From Neocallimastix lanati (nom. inval.) (taxonomy: Eukaryota > Neocallimastigomycota > Neocallimastigomycetes > Neocallimastigales > Neocallimastigaceae): a stretch of DNA of 64,000 nt. The stretch is from the NCBI GenBank assembly GCA_016946835.1, contig JACVTC010000048.1, positions 1,145,831-1,209,830 on the forward strand, read 5' to 3'. The translations under genes were made by a program, and so were the position numbers. Numbering within the stretch: position 1 is the first letter of the stretch; every line of letters begins with the position of its first letter. This document shows positions 11,801 through 25,415 of this stretch, one piece after another. The notes beneath the pieces were generated by a model. The model saw nothing but the letters and a program-made list of their open reading frames with translations. It ran no database searches and was not told the DNA's origin.

Positions 11801-12887
11801 TTTGAGTAGGATTAGATAAAAGTGAAGAATAGCTTGCATCAAAATGATTTAAAGGTAGATTAATGGCATTGATAAAGGTGTTTTCTTCTGCTTTAAAAGT
11901 TGTAGGGATGGTAGTAGGAATAGTTATTGATGATTTTTCTGGAAATGATTTCTTTTCAATAATGATTTCTTTAGAATCGTCTTGCGGCATTGTTATAGAA
12001 GAATAAAAGTTATTGGTATCAGTAGAAGTAATGGTATTGGTGTTGGTGTTGGTATTGGCATTGGTATTGGCATTGATATTGGTATTGGTATTGGTATTGG
12101 TATTGGTATTACGTTCATGTGGGTTAACTTCTAATGGTATAGTTAAAGAAAAAGAAGAATTTGGATTAAAATTGGTATCAAATTGATTGGTTATCGGTGG
12201 ATCCACAAAAAGTGAAGAAGTTGGAGGGTTTGACAAAGAAGATAGCAATAAAGGATTTGAAGATGCAACGAAACTTTTATTATAATTAGTATTACTTAAA
12301 TTTGGTGAATTAATCGATATAGAATCATTAGCTAATGAAACAGGTGGAATATCCATATTCATATCCATATTCATCATCAAAGGATCATTATACATAGTAT
12401 AATTGTTGAGATCATTCGATGAAGTTGAAAGTTTATTTGAAGGTTGAAAATTAAAATCTTCAAGATTAAAAACCCCAAAGCCATCTAATTCTTGAGTATA
12501 ATCATTTGCTTTATCTTGATATCGTCCAAAAACTGAATTATTCTCAGATGGAGAAGAAGTATAATTAAAATGATGGTCATAGTCATGGTCATCATAGGAA
12601 AAATTTTTATTTCTTTGATTTGAGGTATTTATAGTATTTACATTATTATCAAAGGGACTAGAAATATTTTCATATTCTAACTTATCATTCTTATAAGGAT
12701 TAGATTTATTCATAGATTGTTTTTCATAAGTTTTAAGTAATGAATTAGAAGATGGTGATGGTGAAGAAAGATTAAAAAGTTTCATTGCTTCATCAATATT
12801 TGAGACAGGTATGGATTTATTTTTTATATAGGAAGAATTTAGGTTTGTATTTATTGAATTATAATTGGAATTATAGGTTGAATTTAA

Positions 12888-12956
<69 letters not shown>

Positions 12957-14062
12957 GGTATCGAATGTATCTTCTGGTTCAGAATACATTTCAGAACTAT
13001 TTCTAAATAGGGCTGGATTATAGTCACTATTACTATTCTTATTCTTTAAATGGATAGTATCATTACTTGAAATAGTTTCTGATAATACATTTGAATTAAT
13101 CATTTTTGGTATAGTAATTGAATCTAATTTTTGTTTCTTATTATTTTCTTCTTTAATAATATCTTCCTGAGTTGATTTTCTTTTTACTGTATTTTTAGTT
13201 TTTTTCTTTTGTGTTTTCTTTGTTTGTTTCTGCTTCTTTTTTTTATCACGTGGTTTATTATGTACTTTTAGATGCCGTAATAAAGTATCTTGTCTATATA
13301 TATAATTGTTTTTAGTTTATTATATATTATAGAATGTTTAATGTATAATATGAATATAAATGAATAAATGAAATTTATTATACATTAATAACAAACAAAT
13401 ATAATTTAATTTAATTCAAAAAAAAAAGAGAGAGAGAAAGAGAGAGAGAATAAAATAAGAGAGAAATTTTTAATTTATAATTTTGAAATTTTAATTTGAA
13501 AAGATTGAAATTCAAATTTTTTGTAAAAAATTTAAATTATGAATTATTTTTTGAAATGTTTATAAGCAATTTCAATTCAAATTTTATTTTTATTTTATTT
13601 TTTTTCAGAAATTTCAAAAATAATTTTTGATTTACAAATAAAAGTAAAATAAAATAAATTAAAATAAAAAAATAATAATAATTACCTTGAAAAACAACGA
13701 CCACATCCTTCAACTTCACATTTAAAAGGACGTTCTCCTGTATGAGCTGTTTTTAAAATTATATGAAATTAATTATTTATATAAAATAAAATATATACAA
13801 AAAAAAAAAAAAAATTAATACCTTACAATTGTCTATATCTGAAATTCTTTTTTATTTTTTAATTTTTTTTTTTTTAAAAAAATTATTTAATTTCAATAAT
13901 TAAATATTTACTTAATATATGACGATTTAAATGTTCCATTCTTCTAAAAGACCTTAGACAGGTCATACATTTAAAAGGTTTTGAAACATATTGAGTTTTC
14001 GCTTTTTCATTTTGTTGAAACTTTATTGAAGAAAAAGTTGGTAAAATTGGTATTGATGACAT
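8835..14062 (-). CDS. Two-finger C2H2 zinc-finger protein with His/Cys-rich and Asn-rich tracts (3 exons)
   Basis: Probable nuclear DNA-binding regulator. Exons, minus strand: 14062-13912, 13746-13686, 13293-8835. All introns are GT-AG and the phases join exactly, giving about 1556 residues. Finger 1 is C32-x2-C35-x12-H48-x3-H52 and finger 2 is C60-x4-C65-x12-H78-x3-H82, joined by a THTGERPFKC linker; both introns cut inside the finger region. Helix residues R-E-H-R in finger 1 resemble the Msn2/4 type that reads G-rich triplets. A Lys/Arg-rich stretch (~84-122) is a likely nuclear signal. The remainder is low complexity: poly-N (~184-206), Thr-Asn repeats (~463-500, ~658-705), Cys clusters (~750-785, ~1010-1032, ~1137-1153), a His-rich to His-Cys dipeptide tract (~867-952) and a terminal C-x2-C-x6-C-x4-C (~1535-1549). 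The start is the first ATG before finger 1. Fingers are certain; target and role are unknown. Confidence 0.85.
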
Positions 14063-15126
14063 TTTAAAATTTGATAAAATATATTAAAAATATATATACA
14101 AAAAAAAATAAAAAACTTTTTTTTTGAAATAATGCTAACAAAATAACACTTTTAATAATTTGGGGTTATTTACTGTTTGTTAAACTTAATATTTCTTTTG
14201 TATAAATGTATATATTTTTTTATTAATAAGATGATAAATTACAAATAATATGACATAGTGTGGTATACTTTAATTTTGTTTATAATTTATTATTCTCCTT
14301 TTATTTTCTTTAATATTATATAATGAATTAATAATCAATTGAATAAAACTAATAAATAATAATAGTCTCTCTTGTATTTGAATATTTAAATTTCTTCTTA
14401 TTGTTCTATTATAAATTATAAATTAGTATATTTTATGGTGAAATTTCTTTTAAAAGGAATAACATTGATAAAAAAAAACGTAATGAAAAACAATAATTTA
14501 TTCATATAGTATATATTGTTTCATATATTTACCTACATGAATTCAAAACATTGTTTAAATTTTATATATTATTTATTACTGTAAACAAATATAGTTTAAC
14601 ATTATAAAATTAAAAATATTAATTGTATTATAAATATATAAATAGTTAAGAATGTCTGAAATGATAAAATATTCGGTTTTTATTTTAATTTAATCTATTT
14701 TAATAAAATATATTGTTGTTCGATTATTATTTTAATTTAATTACGAAAACTAATAATATATTTTTTTTCTTAATTTATTTTTAGAAATTTAATTTTTATT
14801 AAATTGAAATTTGAAATGTCTAATTTTTTTTTTTAAATTCTTTTTTTTTTAATAATTTAATTCTGTTATTTTGATTTATTAACAAATAAAAATTTATTAT
14901 TTTTTAATTTGATTTTGATAATAAATTTTTATATTAATCAAAATTAATAATAAAAATTAATAAAAAAAATTTTTTTAATAATTAAATAAAAAATAAATAA
15001 ATAAATTATATAAAATAAATAAATTATAAATTATTATATAATTAATAAAATTAAATAAATATAAATGAATTAATAATAAATAAATAAATAAATAATATTT
15101 ATTATTTATTATAATTAATATTTAGT
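14063..15126. other. Intergenic, no gene seen
   Basis: Upstream region of the zinc-finger gene. It is almost entirely A/T with no supported coding frame; promoter elements cannot be told from the A+T background. Confidence 0.4.
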
Positions 15127-15400
15127 ATTTATTATTTATTATTTATTATTTATTATTTATTATTTATTATTTATTATTTATTATTTATTATTTATTATTT
15201 ATTATTTATTATTTATTATTTATTATTTATTATTTATTATTTATTATTTAGTATTTATTATTTATTATTTAGTATTTATTATTTATTATTTATTATTTAT
15301 TATTTATTATTTATTATTTATTATTTATTATTTATTATTTATTATTTATTATTTATTATTTATTATTTATTATTTATTATTTATTATTTATTATTTATTA
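15127..15400. repeat. Heptamer satellite (ATTATTT)n
   Basis: About 39 near-perfect tandem copies of a 7-bp unit with a few TTTAG variants. The same unit builds the arrays at 31-37 kb. Confidence 0.95.
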
Positions 15401-16559
15401 TTTTAATATTTTTTTAAATATATATATTAACTCTTGATAATATTTAATAATAAATTATAGATAATAATATAATAATATAAAAATTTTAATACTAAATATT
15501 AAATACTTAATATTGATAAAAAAAATATTATTTAACCTACATTTTAAAATTATCTTTTAATTTTTTTTGTATACTTTTTTTATATTTTTATAAATTTTAT
15601 ATATAAATATGTTCAAATTTGTCTTCTTCAATAAACCTTTTTTAAATCATATTCATTAGTATTACTTCAAATAATCCAAATTTTAAAAATAATCTTTAGA
15701 AATAATTAAAAAGAAAAAAAGTTTTTCTTTTTTTTAAAAAAAATAAAAGAAAGTTTTTCTTATTTATATAAAAAAAATTTTTTGAAAAAATAAATATAAA
15801 TTTTATTTAATTTAATATATTTATAATATATGATTAAATAGTATTCTTTGAAAATAATTTAAAAATATATTTTGATCCTATCTATAGAAAAATAAAAAAA
15901 ATAAAGAAATAAAGAAAAAAAATTATATTTATTTATATATTAAGTATTATCAAATGGATATAACGTTGTTTTCTACAATTAATAAAATAATATTTATTTT
16001 AAAATAAAGAAATGTTAATTGTAAATAGTAAATTTAATTAAGCTAGAACCTTATAATAATAAAACATATGTTATTATTATTATTTTTTCTTTATGTTAAT
16101 ATTTCCTTTTAACTCATCTATAAATAAATTGAAACCATATAAATTGTAACCTTTTTTTTCAATTTTATTATTGTTACTGAATAATATTGTTATATGTAGA
16201 ATATATACTATATAGATATATCTGCTTTTCTTTCATTAAAAATATTATTTATTATTATTAAGACTTCATATAAATTATAAAATTTCTATTCATAAATTCT
16301 TACTCATTTATATTCATCATAAATAATTAAAAATCTATTTAACAACTCAATAATATGTTGTTATATATCACATCAATAGAAAAAAATAAATAATTTTTTA
16401 TTATAATTAGTATCTAATATTTAAATTATAATTGTTTTAATTAAAATAATATGTGTTAAATATAAATTATTAAAAAATAAAGAATTTTTTAATAGTTTTT
16501 ATTACTTTTTATTATATTTAGTTATTTATTAATTAAAATATATTGATTTTTTTGTTATC
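15401..16559. other. Intergenic, no gene seen
   Basis: A/T-rich sequence with homopolymers and no supported frame or RNA gene. Confidence 0.4.
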
Positions 16560-16756
16560 ATTTTAGCAATTCTTTTTATAATCATAGACCTAAAGATTCT
16601 ACTCTTTTGGCATAACAAAAAGGAAATTAAAAAGAAATTAAAGCATCTTCAATGAATGAAAATACTAGTCTCGGAGTAACGAAGTGCTGTCGTTATGGTA
16701 AAATCCCTGAAAATAGATGCTAACACCAATTAAGATATAGCAGGAGGTGTCTTTTA
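16560..16756. other. Foldable GC-richer island, possible ncRNA (strand unknown)
   Basis: About 200 bp of mixed composition in an otherwise A/T desert. GCATCT (16643-16648) can pair with AGATGC (16715-16720). Inside that, TAACGA (16677-16682) pairs with TCGTTA (16690-16695) around a 7-nt loop. Directly after, ACACC (16723-16727) pairs with GGTGT (16746-16750). No open frame of note and no tRNA boxes. It was compared by eye with common spliceosomal RNAs, U3, SRP and RNase P motifs without a match. It may be a structured RNA, or merely an old repeat. Confidence 0.35.
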
Positions 16757-17183
16757 AATTTATAATATTAATTAATATTTTTTTTTATAAATTAGTTTTA
16801 TTAATTATTATTTATAATTATTAATTAAAAAGTTATTATTATTTTAATTATTATTAATTATTATTAATTATTATTAATTATTATTATATATTATTATATT
16901 TTTATCTATTATTTATCATAATAATAAAGGTAATAATATAAAGGAATGAAGCTAAACATTAATTGAATAATCATTCCAATTTTATATATTTAATTACAGT
17001 ATATTTAATTTAAATTATATATTAACCATCAATTATATAAATGGATGAGCAATAATAATAATAAATTTCCTATAATATATAATAATATATATAAATGAAC
17101 AAAATAAATAAATTTATAGGGATTAAATATATAAAATAAAAAATATTTTATTTTTTCCTATTATTTAAAGTTTTTATATATGG

Positions 17184-17187
<4 letters not shown>

Positions 17188-17245
<58 letters not shown>
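17188..17245. repeat. Poly(A) tract, 58 bases
   Basis: Uninterrupted A run in gene-free DNA; no LINE text precedes it on either side. Confidence 0.95.
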
Positions 17246-17247
<2 letters not shown>

Positions 17248-17996
17248 GAAATTTCTAACCATTAAAATATAAGGGATACTAATTTATATAAGGAAAATAA
17301 TCATAATAATGAATATTTAAATGATATTATTATTTCTTTTATTAAAATAGTTATACATATATTATAATATTTAAAAATGATTATTTATAATGGAAATATA
17401 TTAATTATTATTTTATGCATTATGAATCTCTATACTGTTAATTGATTAACTCTTTGTTTGGATTTATTTAAACTATTAATTAAATATTCTTTTCTTCATA
17501 TCCATCTCTAAAATGTTTTTAATAATAAAACGGAATAAAAGCTAAAAACTTTTTTTTTTTTTAAAAAAAAAAATAAAAATTCCATTTACCATTTACAGTA
17601 ATTCTAATTAAAGTTAGATGCTACTCCATTGAATATTATAGTATTTGAACAACTGATAAAATTTTATAAAAAAAGACATAACACATATTAAAATATAATA
17701 TATATAATATATACTATAATTTATATTATCTAAGATGAATCATTTATTTATTCTAACCGGTATATTTATTAATAACATTAAATCCACAATAATTAAGGAA
17801 CATTTAAGAATGAAATAATATTGTGTAGATTTAATTACTCACTAAAAATAAAATACAGAAGCAATAATGTTCATATAAATTATGATAACGAATAGAAAAA
17901 TAAAATTTTCTCTTTTATTAATATATATTTATGTAAATATATGAAAAGGAATCAATTACCAGTTATTTCTTTATATATTATATCATATAATATATT

Positions 17997-18039
<43 letters not shown>

Positions 18040-21000
18040 AAGAAAAAGAATTATTTTTTAAATCAAATATTTATTTAGGAAATGTATTAGAAATGATCAA
18101 AAATTAACATATTATCTATTACCTATTCAACAATAAAATTTTATAAAAAAAAAAAATAAAACTTTTTTTATATATTTTTATTTTAATGTTTAGTAATAAT
18201 AATGATTAAAATTAAGTTATAATAAAAATGATCGAAATAGAATGGAAATATGAATGGAAATAATAATTTTTAGTATATCTTTAGTCTTTCATTGGCAATA
18301 AGACCTTATCCTCTTTTTAATAAATTTTTTTAATTTTAATAGTGTATTTTTTATTTTTATAAAATATTATTAAAAGTTATTAATTCTATTATAATTAATT
18401 CTCTCTTATTTTTTTTTTTTTTTTTTTATTAAAAAAAAAATTAAATAGCTAACATAAATTTCATTTTATTGAGCAATATTATTATAAATAAAATAAAAAA
18501 AATTTATCCTGTAACTTGTTTAGTTTAACCTTAAATTTTGATTATCTTAACTGATTGCTGGTACTTAATGAAAAAAATTATACAAATTCATTTTTTTAAT
18601 AATTTTTATTATTAAATAATACTATATATTATAGAAATAGAATTATTTATTTATTTATTTATTTTTTTATTTATTTTATTTATTTTATATTGTTAATTTT
18701 ATTTGTTTTTTCTTTTAATAATAAAAATATGAATGAGTTATTTAATTTAATAGAGAAATGATTATTCATGTAACACATTTTTTATTTAATAAATGTTATT
18801 CCCTATTTGTATTTGTATTAAAATAGCAAATTTTTTAAATTTTAATATTTATAATAAATCAATTATGAAAAAAAAAAAAAAAAAAAAAAGTTAACTTGAT
18901 CTCCATCCGAGATTATTGAAATATTTGTCTATCAACATTCACCTAACCTTTATGATAATTTGTTAATGATTTAGACAAAATTAAAAATAAAAATAAAAAA
19001 ATCTTTATAATTTCATCACACTCAAAAAATTTTCTTAATTCTTTAATCTATCTATTTTTTTTTTTTTTAGACTTAAGTTTTAATTAATTTAAACATTTTT
19101 AAACAGAAATTAAAAATAATTAAATTTTAAATTTAATAATTTTTTTTTTTTTTAATATTTTTTTTTAAATTTTTTGAAATTGGTTTATTTTGAAAGCTTA
19201 TTGGCTAAAATTCACGAAGACCAGAACAAAATTTTATTGGATAGTATCATCCATTTAGAGTTATAAAAATTAAAAATTTTAAATTTTATTAGTAATTAAA
19301 GTTTGATTTAGAAGCTTTAATTTAAATTTTTAATTTGAAAATTTTTAAAAATAAACAATTTATATATATTATCAATTAATTATAATTAAATACTATAATA
19401 CTACTATTTATATATTTTACAATATATAATTATATATAATACTATATCAATTTATACAAATTTAAATATATTTTAATATATTTTAATAGTTTGAATAATG
19501 TTTTTTTTTTAAATAATACGAATGAAATTAAAGTTTTGAAAAGTTTAAAATTAAATTAAATAATATATATTAAATATATTATGTTTAGAATAGAATATAT
19601 TATAATATATTTATAATAAATATCTCAGAACAAAAATATATTAAATCATACATTATAGCAATATATTCTAATATATACATTATAATCTAATATATGATAA
19701 TATTAATTTGAAAATTTTTGAAATTGAAAAGTTGATTATAAATTGTTATAAATAAATAAATGAATGATTTAGATAAATTATTAATAATATAAATAAATAC
19801 TTTATTGTTTAAATAAATTGATTTTTATAATTATAAAAATAATAATTAATAATAATAATTAATAAAAAAAATAAATAAAAAATAATAATAATAAATAATG
19901 ATAATAATAACTATTATTTTTTTATAGAATTATAAAAATAAAAAAATTTTTTTATCAATTTCATTTTTATATAACTTCTTATAATTAATTATTCTTTATT
20001 TTATATATAATGATATTTTAATTAAAAAACTTTAAATATTATTTGAATCTTGTTATTAACTTTAAAATTCTCTCATAGTTCAAAGTTGATTATTTTTTAA
20101 ATATGGATGATTAATCAAATACAAGGTTTCGGGATTGATCATAATTATGATTGGTTAGTATTCCTAGATACATTAATAAATGTATTAAAAATGTAATAAA
20201 AATAAAATTTAATTAAAAAATAAAAAATTAAAAAAAATAAATAAAAAAAATTAAATAAAAAAAAATAAATATAAAAAATAAAATAGAAATATATAATAAA
20301 ATAAAATCATTAAGATAATAGTAAAAAAAAAAATAATTATTATTAATAATAAATAGAGATTAAAACACTTTTTTTTTTAATAATTTATTCTCAACATACA
20401 TATAATAACATTTATGTACATAAAAATACGTATATGTACTTTTTTTTTATTATTGTTATTAATATTTAGGATATTTATGAGAAAATAAAGAATTCTTCAA
20501 ATAGTTCTACTGACTATCAATGATGATTTAGGTAAATAAGTAGGGAAAAAAATACTTTTATATTATCATTAATTATGAATGCATTACTTTATAAGCTGAC
20601 TTGAATAAAATAGTTAATAGAAATAATTCATAATATATTAATTCATATTTCCAATTAAATAAATAATAAATAAAAGTTATTCATAATAAATTTATTATTT
20701 TATAATTTCTATTGCATATATACTTATCATGTAGAAATATTAAATATATTAATATATATAATATATATATGTACAAAATAATTCTTTTTATTATTGCTTT
20801 ATAAATATAATTTCGTAAAAAATTATATATTATATAAAAGTCATAATATTATTAATAATAGTGCCAAATATAAAGCATAATTTTAATTTAGTTATAGACA
20901 TTAGAAAGTAAAAATAAGAATATTATAATAAACAGTATTATTAGTTATTAATACTTTGGATTTATTAATTTCTAAAGATTTTTAATAAAAATAGAAACTG

Positions 21001-21198
21001 TTATATTAAATATATTAAATATTTAATAATAATAGTAATATAATAAATTATTAAAAGGAAACAGAACTAGCATAACTTTATTAGAATAATAGTAATAAAA
21101 ATGATATTAATATCAAATATTATTATTAACAATATAAAAATGATATTAATATCAAATATTATTATTAACAATAGTAATACTATCAGAATTATAATATA
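17246..21198. other. Gene-free A/T desert
   Basis: Repeated A and T runs (for example 18001-18037 and 18869-18889), short palindromic A/T words and no frame with coding character. Nothing recognised. Confidence 0.4.

Positions 21199-21259
<61 letters not shown>
21199..21259. repeat. (TTA)n microsatellite
   Basis: About 20 perfect TTA units. Confidence 0.95.
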
Positions 21260-21260
<1 letters not shown>

Positions 21261-21579
21261 GGAATAATAAGGAATAGAAAAAGTATAGGAATAAATGATA
21301 ATTGTTTTTTTATTGTATTTTTAATTTTCATTAAAATTGTTTTGAAAAAATGAAGGTGAATCAATAAATAAATGGATGAATTAATGAGTGTTTTTTTTTT
21401 TTTTTTTTACGTCAATTTTATTTTTATAAATTTTTTTTTATTATTTTTATTTTTATTTTTATTTCTGATATTAGATCTTTACCAATCATGGGTAAGAAAA
21501 GGGTTTAAGAAAAAATAAAAAAAAAAAAATAAAAATAAAAAAAAAAGGCTTGAAAGGAATGACTGAGGTATTTAAATAA

Positions 21580-24170
21580 ACAAAATAAGTTAGTATTCAG
21601 GGTACAGAAGAATAGATATATAATGAAAAAGTATGTTTTTGATAATCAATGAATCTATTGTAAAAAGGAAAAATAAAACTAGTATTCAAAATGAATGATA
21701 GATAGATGTAAAAAAGAAAATGATTTTAATGGAGATTTTAATTATTAAGAAGAATAGGATTTTTTAACGCACAATGAACAAATTATGTTTTATTTTTTGA
21801 GCTTATAATATGTTAAAATTAATAAAAAAAAAGAGGAATAAAATTTAGTAAAATTTAGATAGAAGGTTCGTAAACGATGTCAGTCGATTATCAAAGTTCA
21901 TAGGAGATGAGGGATGAATTGAACTCAACTAATATACTAGATATTCTTCAATCGTGTTAAACATTCCGATTTTTTTTTATTTTGTTCTTATAAGTAATTT
22001 TCTTCCATTTATTATGGATTAAGCTTTCATTTAACATATTTGAATGAAATATAAAAAAAAAATATATTACAATGTTGATAATCATAACTATATTACTAGT
22101 TCTTTTATAATGAACTATTTTGATGATTTAAATGTATAATAGGTTAAAAAAAACTGTTCTTTTTTTATTTAATTATTTTTTGATAACATTTTCAAAAATC
22201 ATTAGAAAGAATATTTAGCAAAATGAATGATGAAGAAGGACTCTTCTCGTTCCTTATCTTTTGAACTACCGTTCAATGAATCTAGTACAAAGCAGAATAA
22301 GTATAGTATTTAAAGTGAATAATGATCAGATGAAAAATAAAAATTGATTTTAATAAGGATTTTTATAAGAATTTTATTTTAAATTTTTAAGGTGTATAGA
22401 TTTTTCAAAATATCATCAACTAGTCACATATAAATAGATATTTTTTTTAAACAAGTTATATTTAAGTTATTTTTTTGGAAGAACTTGAAATATGTTAAAT
22501 GTAAATAAAGAAAATAATAAGGTTTAAATAAAGCTTTGGTCAAAGAATTTTTGTAATTGATTCAATCTTATCAATGGGTCATCAAATTTAGGACATTAAG
22601 GGATTAGAGATTAAATGACATCAACTAGTAAAGAAGATATCGTTCAATTATTTTAATGAATTTTTTTTAATTAAATAATCTTCTTCCATCTATTAGAAAT
22701 TAGTTTTAAAATATTTGAATGAAATATAAAAAAAATAAAATATTAAAATAAAGTTAACCATAGCAATATTATTGCTTCATGTATAATGAACCGTTTGAAT
22801 GATTAAGTTTATGATCGGTTTAAAAAAATAAAAACAGTTTTTTTTTTTTAATAATTTCTTTATAATATTTTCAAAAATCATTAGAAAGAGCATTTAACAA
22901 AATGTATGATGAAGAAGGACTCTTCTCTTTCCTTATCTTTTGAACTACCGATCAATGAATCTAATATAAAACAGAACAAGTATAGTATTCGAAGTGAATA
23001 ATGATTAGATGAAAAATGAAAAGTGATTTTATTAAGGATTTTGATAAGGAATATAATTTTTAATTTTTTAGTATTATAGATTTTTCAAAGTATCATTATC
23101 TAGTCATATGTATATATAGATTTTTTTTTTTTTTTTTTTGAATAATTTAAATCTAAATTATTTTTTTTTTTGGAGGGACTTTGAAATATGTTAAATTTAA
23201 GTAGAGAAAGGAATAAGGTTTAAATAAAGCTTTGGTCAAGGAATTTTTGTAATTGATTCAATCTTATCAATCGATCATCAAATTTAGGACATTAAGGGAT
23301 TAAAGATTAAATGAGGTCAACTAGTAAAGTAGATATCGTTCAATTGTATTAATGAATCCTTTTTTTTTTCTTAATTAAATAATTTTCTATGATCTGTTAC
23401 GAATTAAACTTTCCAATATAATCTTAAAATATTAGAATGAAGTAAGAAAAAAAATATTAAAATGAAGTTAACCATAGCAATATTATTGCTTCATGTATAA
23501 TGAACCGTTTGAATGATTAAATATATGATCGGTTTAAAAAAATAAAAACAGTTTTTTTTTTTTTAATAATTTCTTGATAATATTTTCAAAAATCATTAGA
23601 AAGAATATTTAACAAAATGAATGATGAAGAAGGACTCTTCTCTTTCCTCAACTTTTAAACTACCGATCAATGAATCTAATACAAAACAGAACATGTATAA
23701 TATCTGAAGAAAAAAATGATCAGATGAAAAATAAAAATTGATTTTAATAAGGATTTTTATAAGAATTTTATTTTAAATTTTTAAGGTGTATAGATTTTTC
23801 AAAGTATCATCAACTAGTCACATATATATATAGATATTTTTTTTTAAACAATTTATATTTAAGTTATTTTTTTTTGGAAGGGACTTGAAATATGTTAAAT
23901 TAAAGTATAGAAAGGAATAAGGGATTATTAAAGATTTGATGAAGGAAATTTTTTTAAACGATTCAATCCTATAATCGATCATCAAATTTAAGTCATTATG
24001 AGATAAGAAATAAATTTTAAATTTTAATTATTAAGAAGAATAAGGTTTTTTTTAAGTACTATCAACTACCCATGATTTTAATATATATATATATTTTATT
24101 TTTTATATATTTGAATCTAAGTTTCTTTTTGGAATTTTACTATTGAAATTTTAAAAAATAAAATATTAAA
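21580..24170. repeat. Diverged ~0.7-kb tandem repeat, about four units
   Basis: The anchor GATGAAGAAGGACTCTTC recurs at 22229, 22908 and 23623 (spacings 679 and 715). After each anchor the same order follows: ACTACCG..CAATGAATCTA, GATCAGATGAAAAAT or a variant, ATAGATTTTTCAAA, a T run, TTGAAATATGTTAAAT, GGTTTAAATAAAGCTTTGG, ATTCAATCTTATCAA and CATTAAGGGATTA, then CCATAGCAATATTATTGCTT. A more diverged unit without the anchor precedes (about 21600-22200), and the last unit fades out near 24170. No frame is conserved between units, so this is not a decayed coding array. Confidence 0.75.
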
Positions 24171-25415
24171 AATAATTACAGTCTGTCAGAGTAGCCATAT
24201 TTCTCTTTTTTTAACAAACTACTAGTATAATTTACATGCATAGTTAGATATATGATAATTCAAAATATTTATTTTTTATTTAACCTTAAACACAATTTAT
24301 TAAATAATACTGGTCAAATATTCTTAATTTTTAATTATTTATTTATTTATTTATTTATTTTCAAATTAATCACTGTTCAATATTTTTTTTATATTTCTTA
24401 TATTTTACTCAATCGTAATCATTATAATGTCCTTTTCTTTTCTTTTCTTTTCTTTTTTTTTCTTTTTTATTATTAAACTATTAAAATTGAATGATTTTTA
24501 AATATGAAAAGGAAAAATAAAAAAATAAATAAATATAATATATATATATTATATAGTTTTAATTGTAGTTAACCAGAATTGTTTATTATTATTATTATTT
24601 TCATTAAAAAAAAAAGGTTTCATATATTCTCTGAATGATATAAAAAATAATTTTAAATGATAACTATCTACACATATTATTATATTATTAAAGTCCCTAT
24701 CATATGATATAAATTTTATACTAATTAAAAAATACTATAAATTAACTATCAAATAATCTTTAAAAGAATTAGATCAGAATTAATGATAATTCTTTATTAC
24801 AAAATTAATTGATTTCCTTATGATTATTATTTATTTTATGTAAGAAAAATTATTTCTATTATATTCAAGTTTTTAAATTTTTTTTCTATTCCAATTATAG
24901 TTTTATTTTTAGATTTTGGTTTTGGTTTTATGGTTTTTTTTTTTTTTTTTTTTTTAAACATTTTTTATGTACTCAGGTGATTTTTACCAATTATTTTATG
25001 AAAAATTGTATATTTTAATGTAATTTAAATATAAAAAAATTTTTTTTTTTTTATTAAACTTTCTATAAAATAAAATTGTATAAATAAAAATATTTTAAAA
25101 AATATTTATATAATTTATTACATTAATGTTAATTTTATTATAAAATATAATTATTAAATTAATTATTATAAATTTTTTTTTTTTTCTTTTTTTATTAATT
25201 AAAAATTTAATTAATTAAAAAAAATTAATATCTTTATTTTATTTATTGTTTATTTTTTATTTATTTTATTTTTTTTTTCTAATTTAAAGAATAGGTTAGT
25301 ATCTAAAATTTAAAAATATAATATTGTTTTTTATTAAAAATTAAAAAAAAAAAAAAAAAAAAAATTGTAAGAGACATATATATTTATATATGCTTAAATA
25401 AATGAATATAAATAT
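24171..25415. other. Upstream region of the ankyrin gene
   Basis: A/T-rich with homopolymers. Two very short upstream frames precede the ankyrin start: ATG at 25390 (3 codons, MLK) and ATG at 25402 (8 codons, overlapping the true start out of frame). They could lower translation of the main frame if the transcript starts upstream; this cannot be judged from sequence. Confidence 0.35.

Noticed and set aside
10311-13006. Plus- and minus-strand frames of 60-109 codons overlapping the zinc-finger gene
   Set aside because: Shadows of the low-complexity coding tracts of that gene in other frames.
24252-24476. 74-codon plus-strand frame rich in Phe, Leu, Ile
   Set aside because: Translation of T-rich simple sequence; no supporting context.
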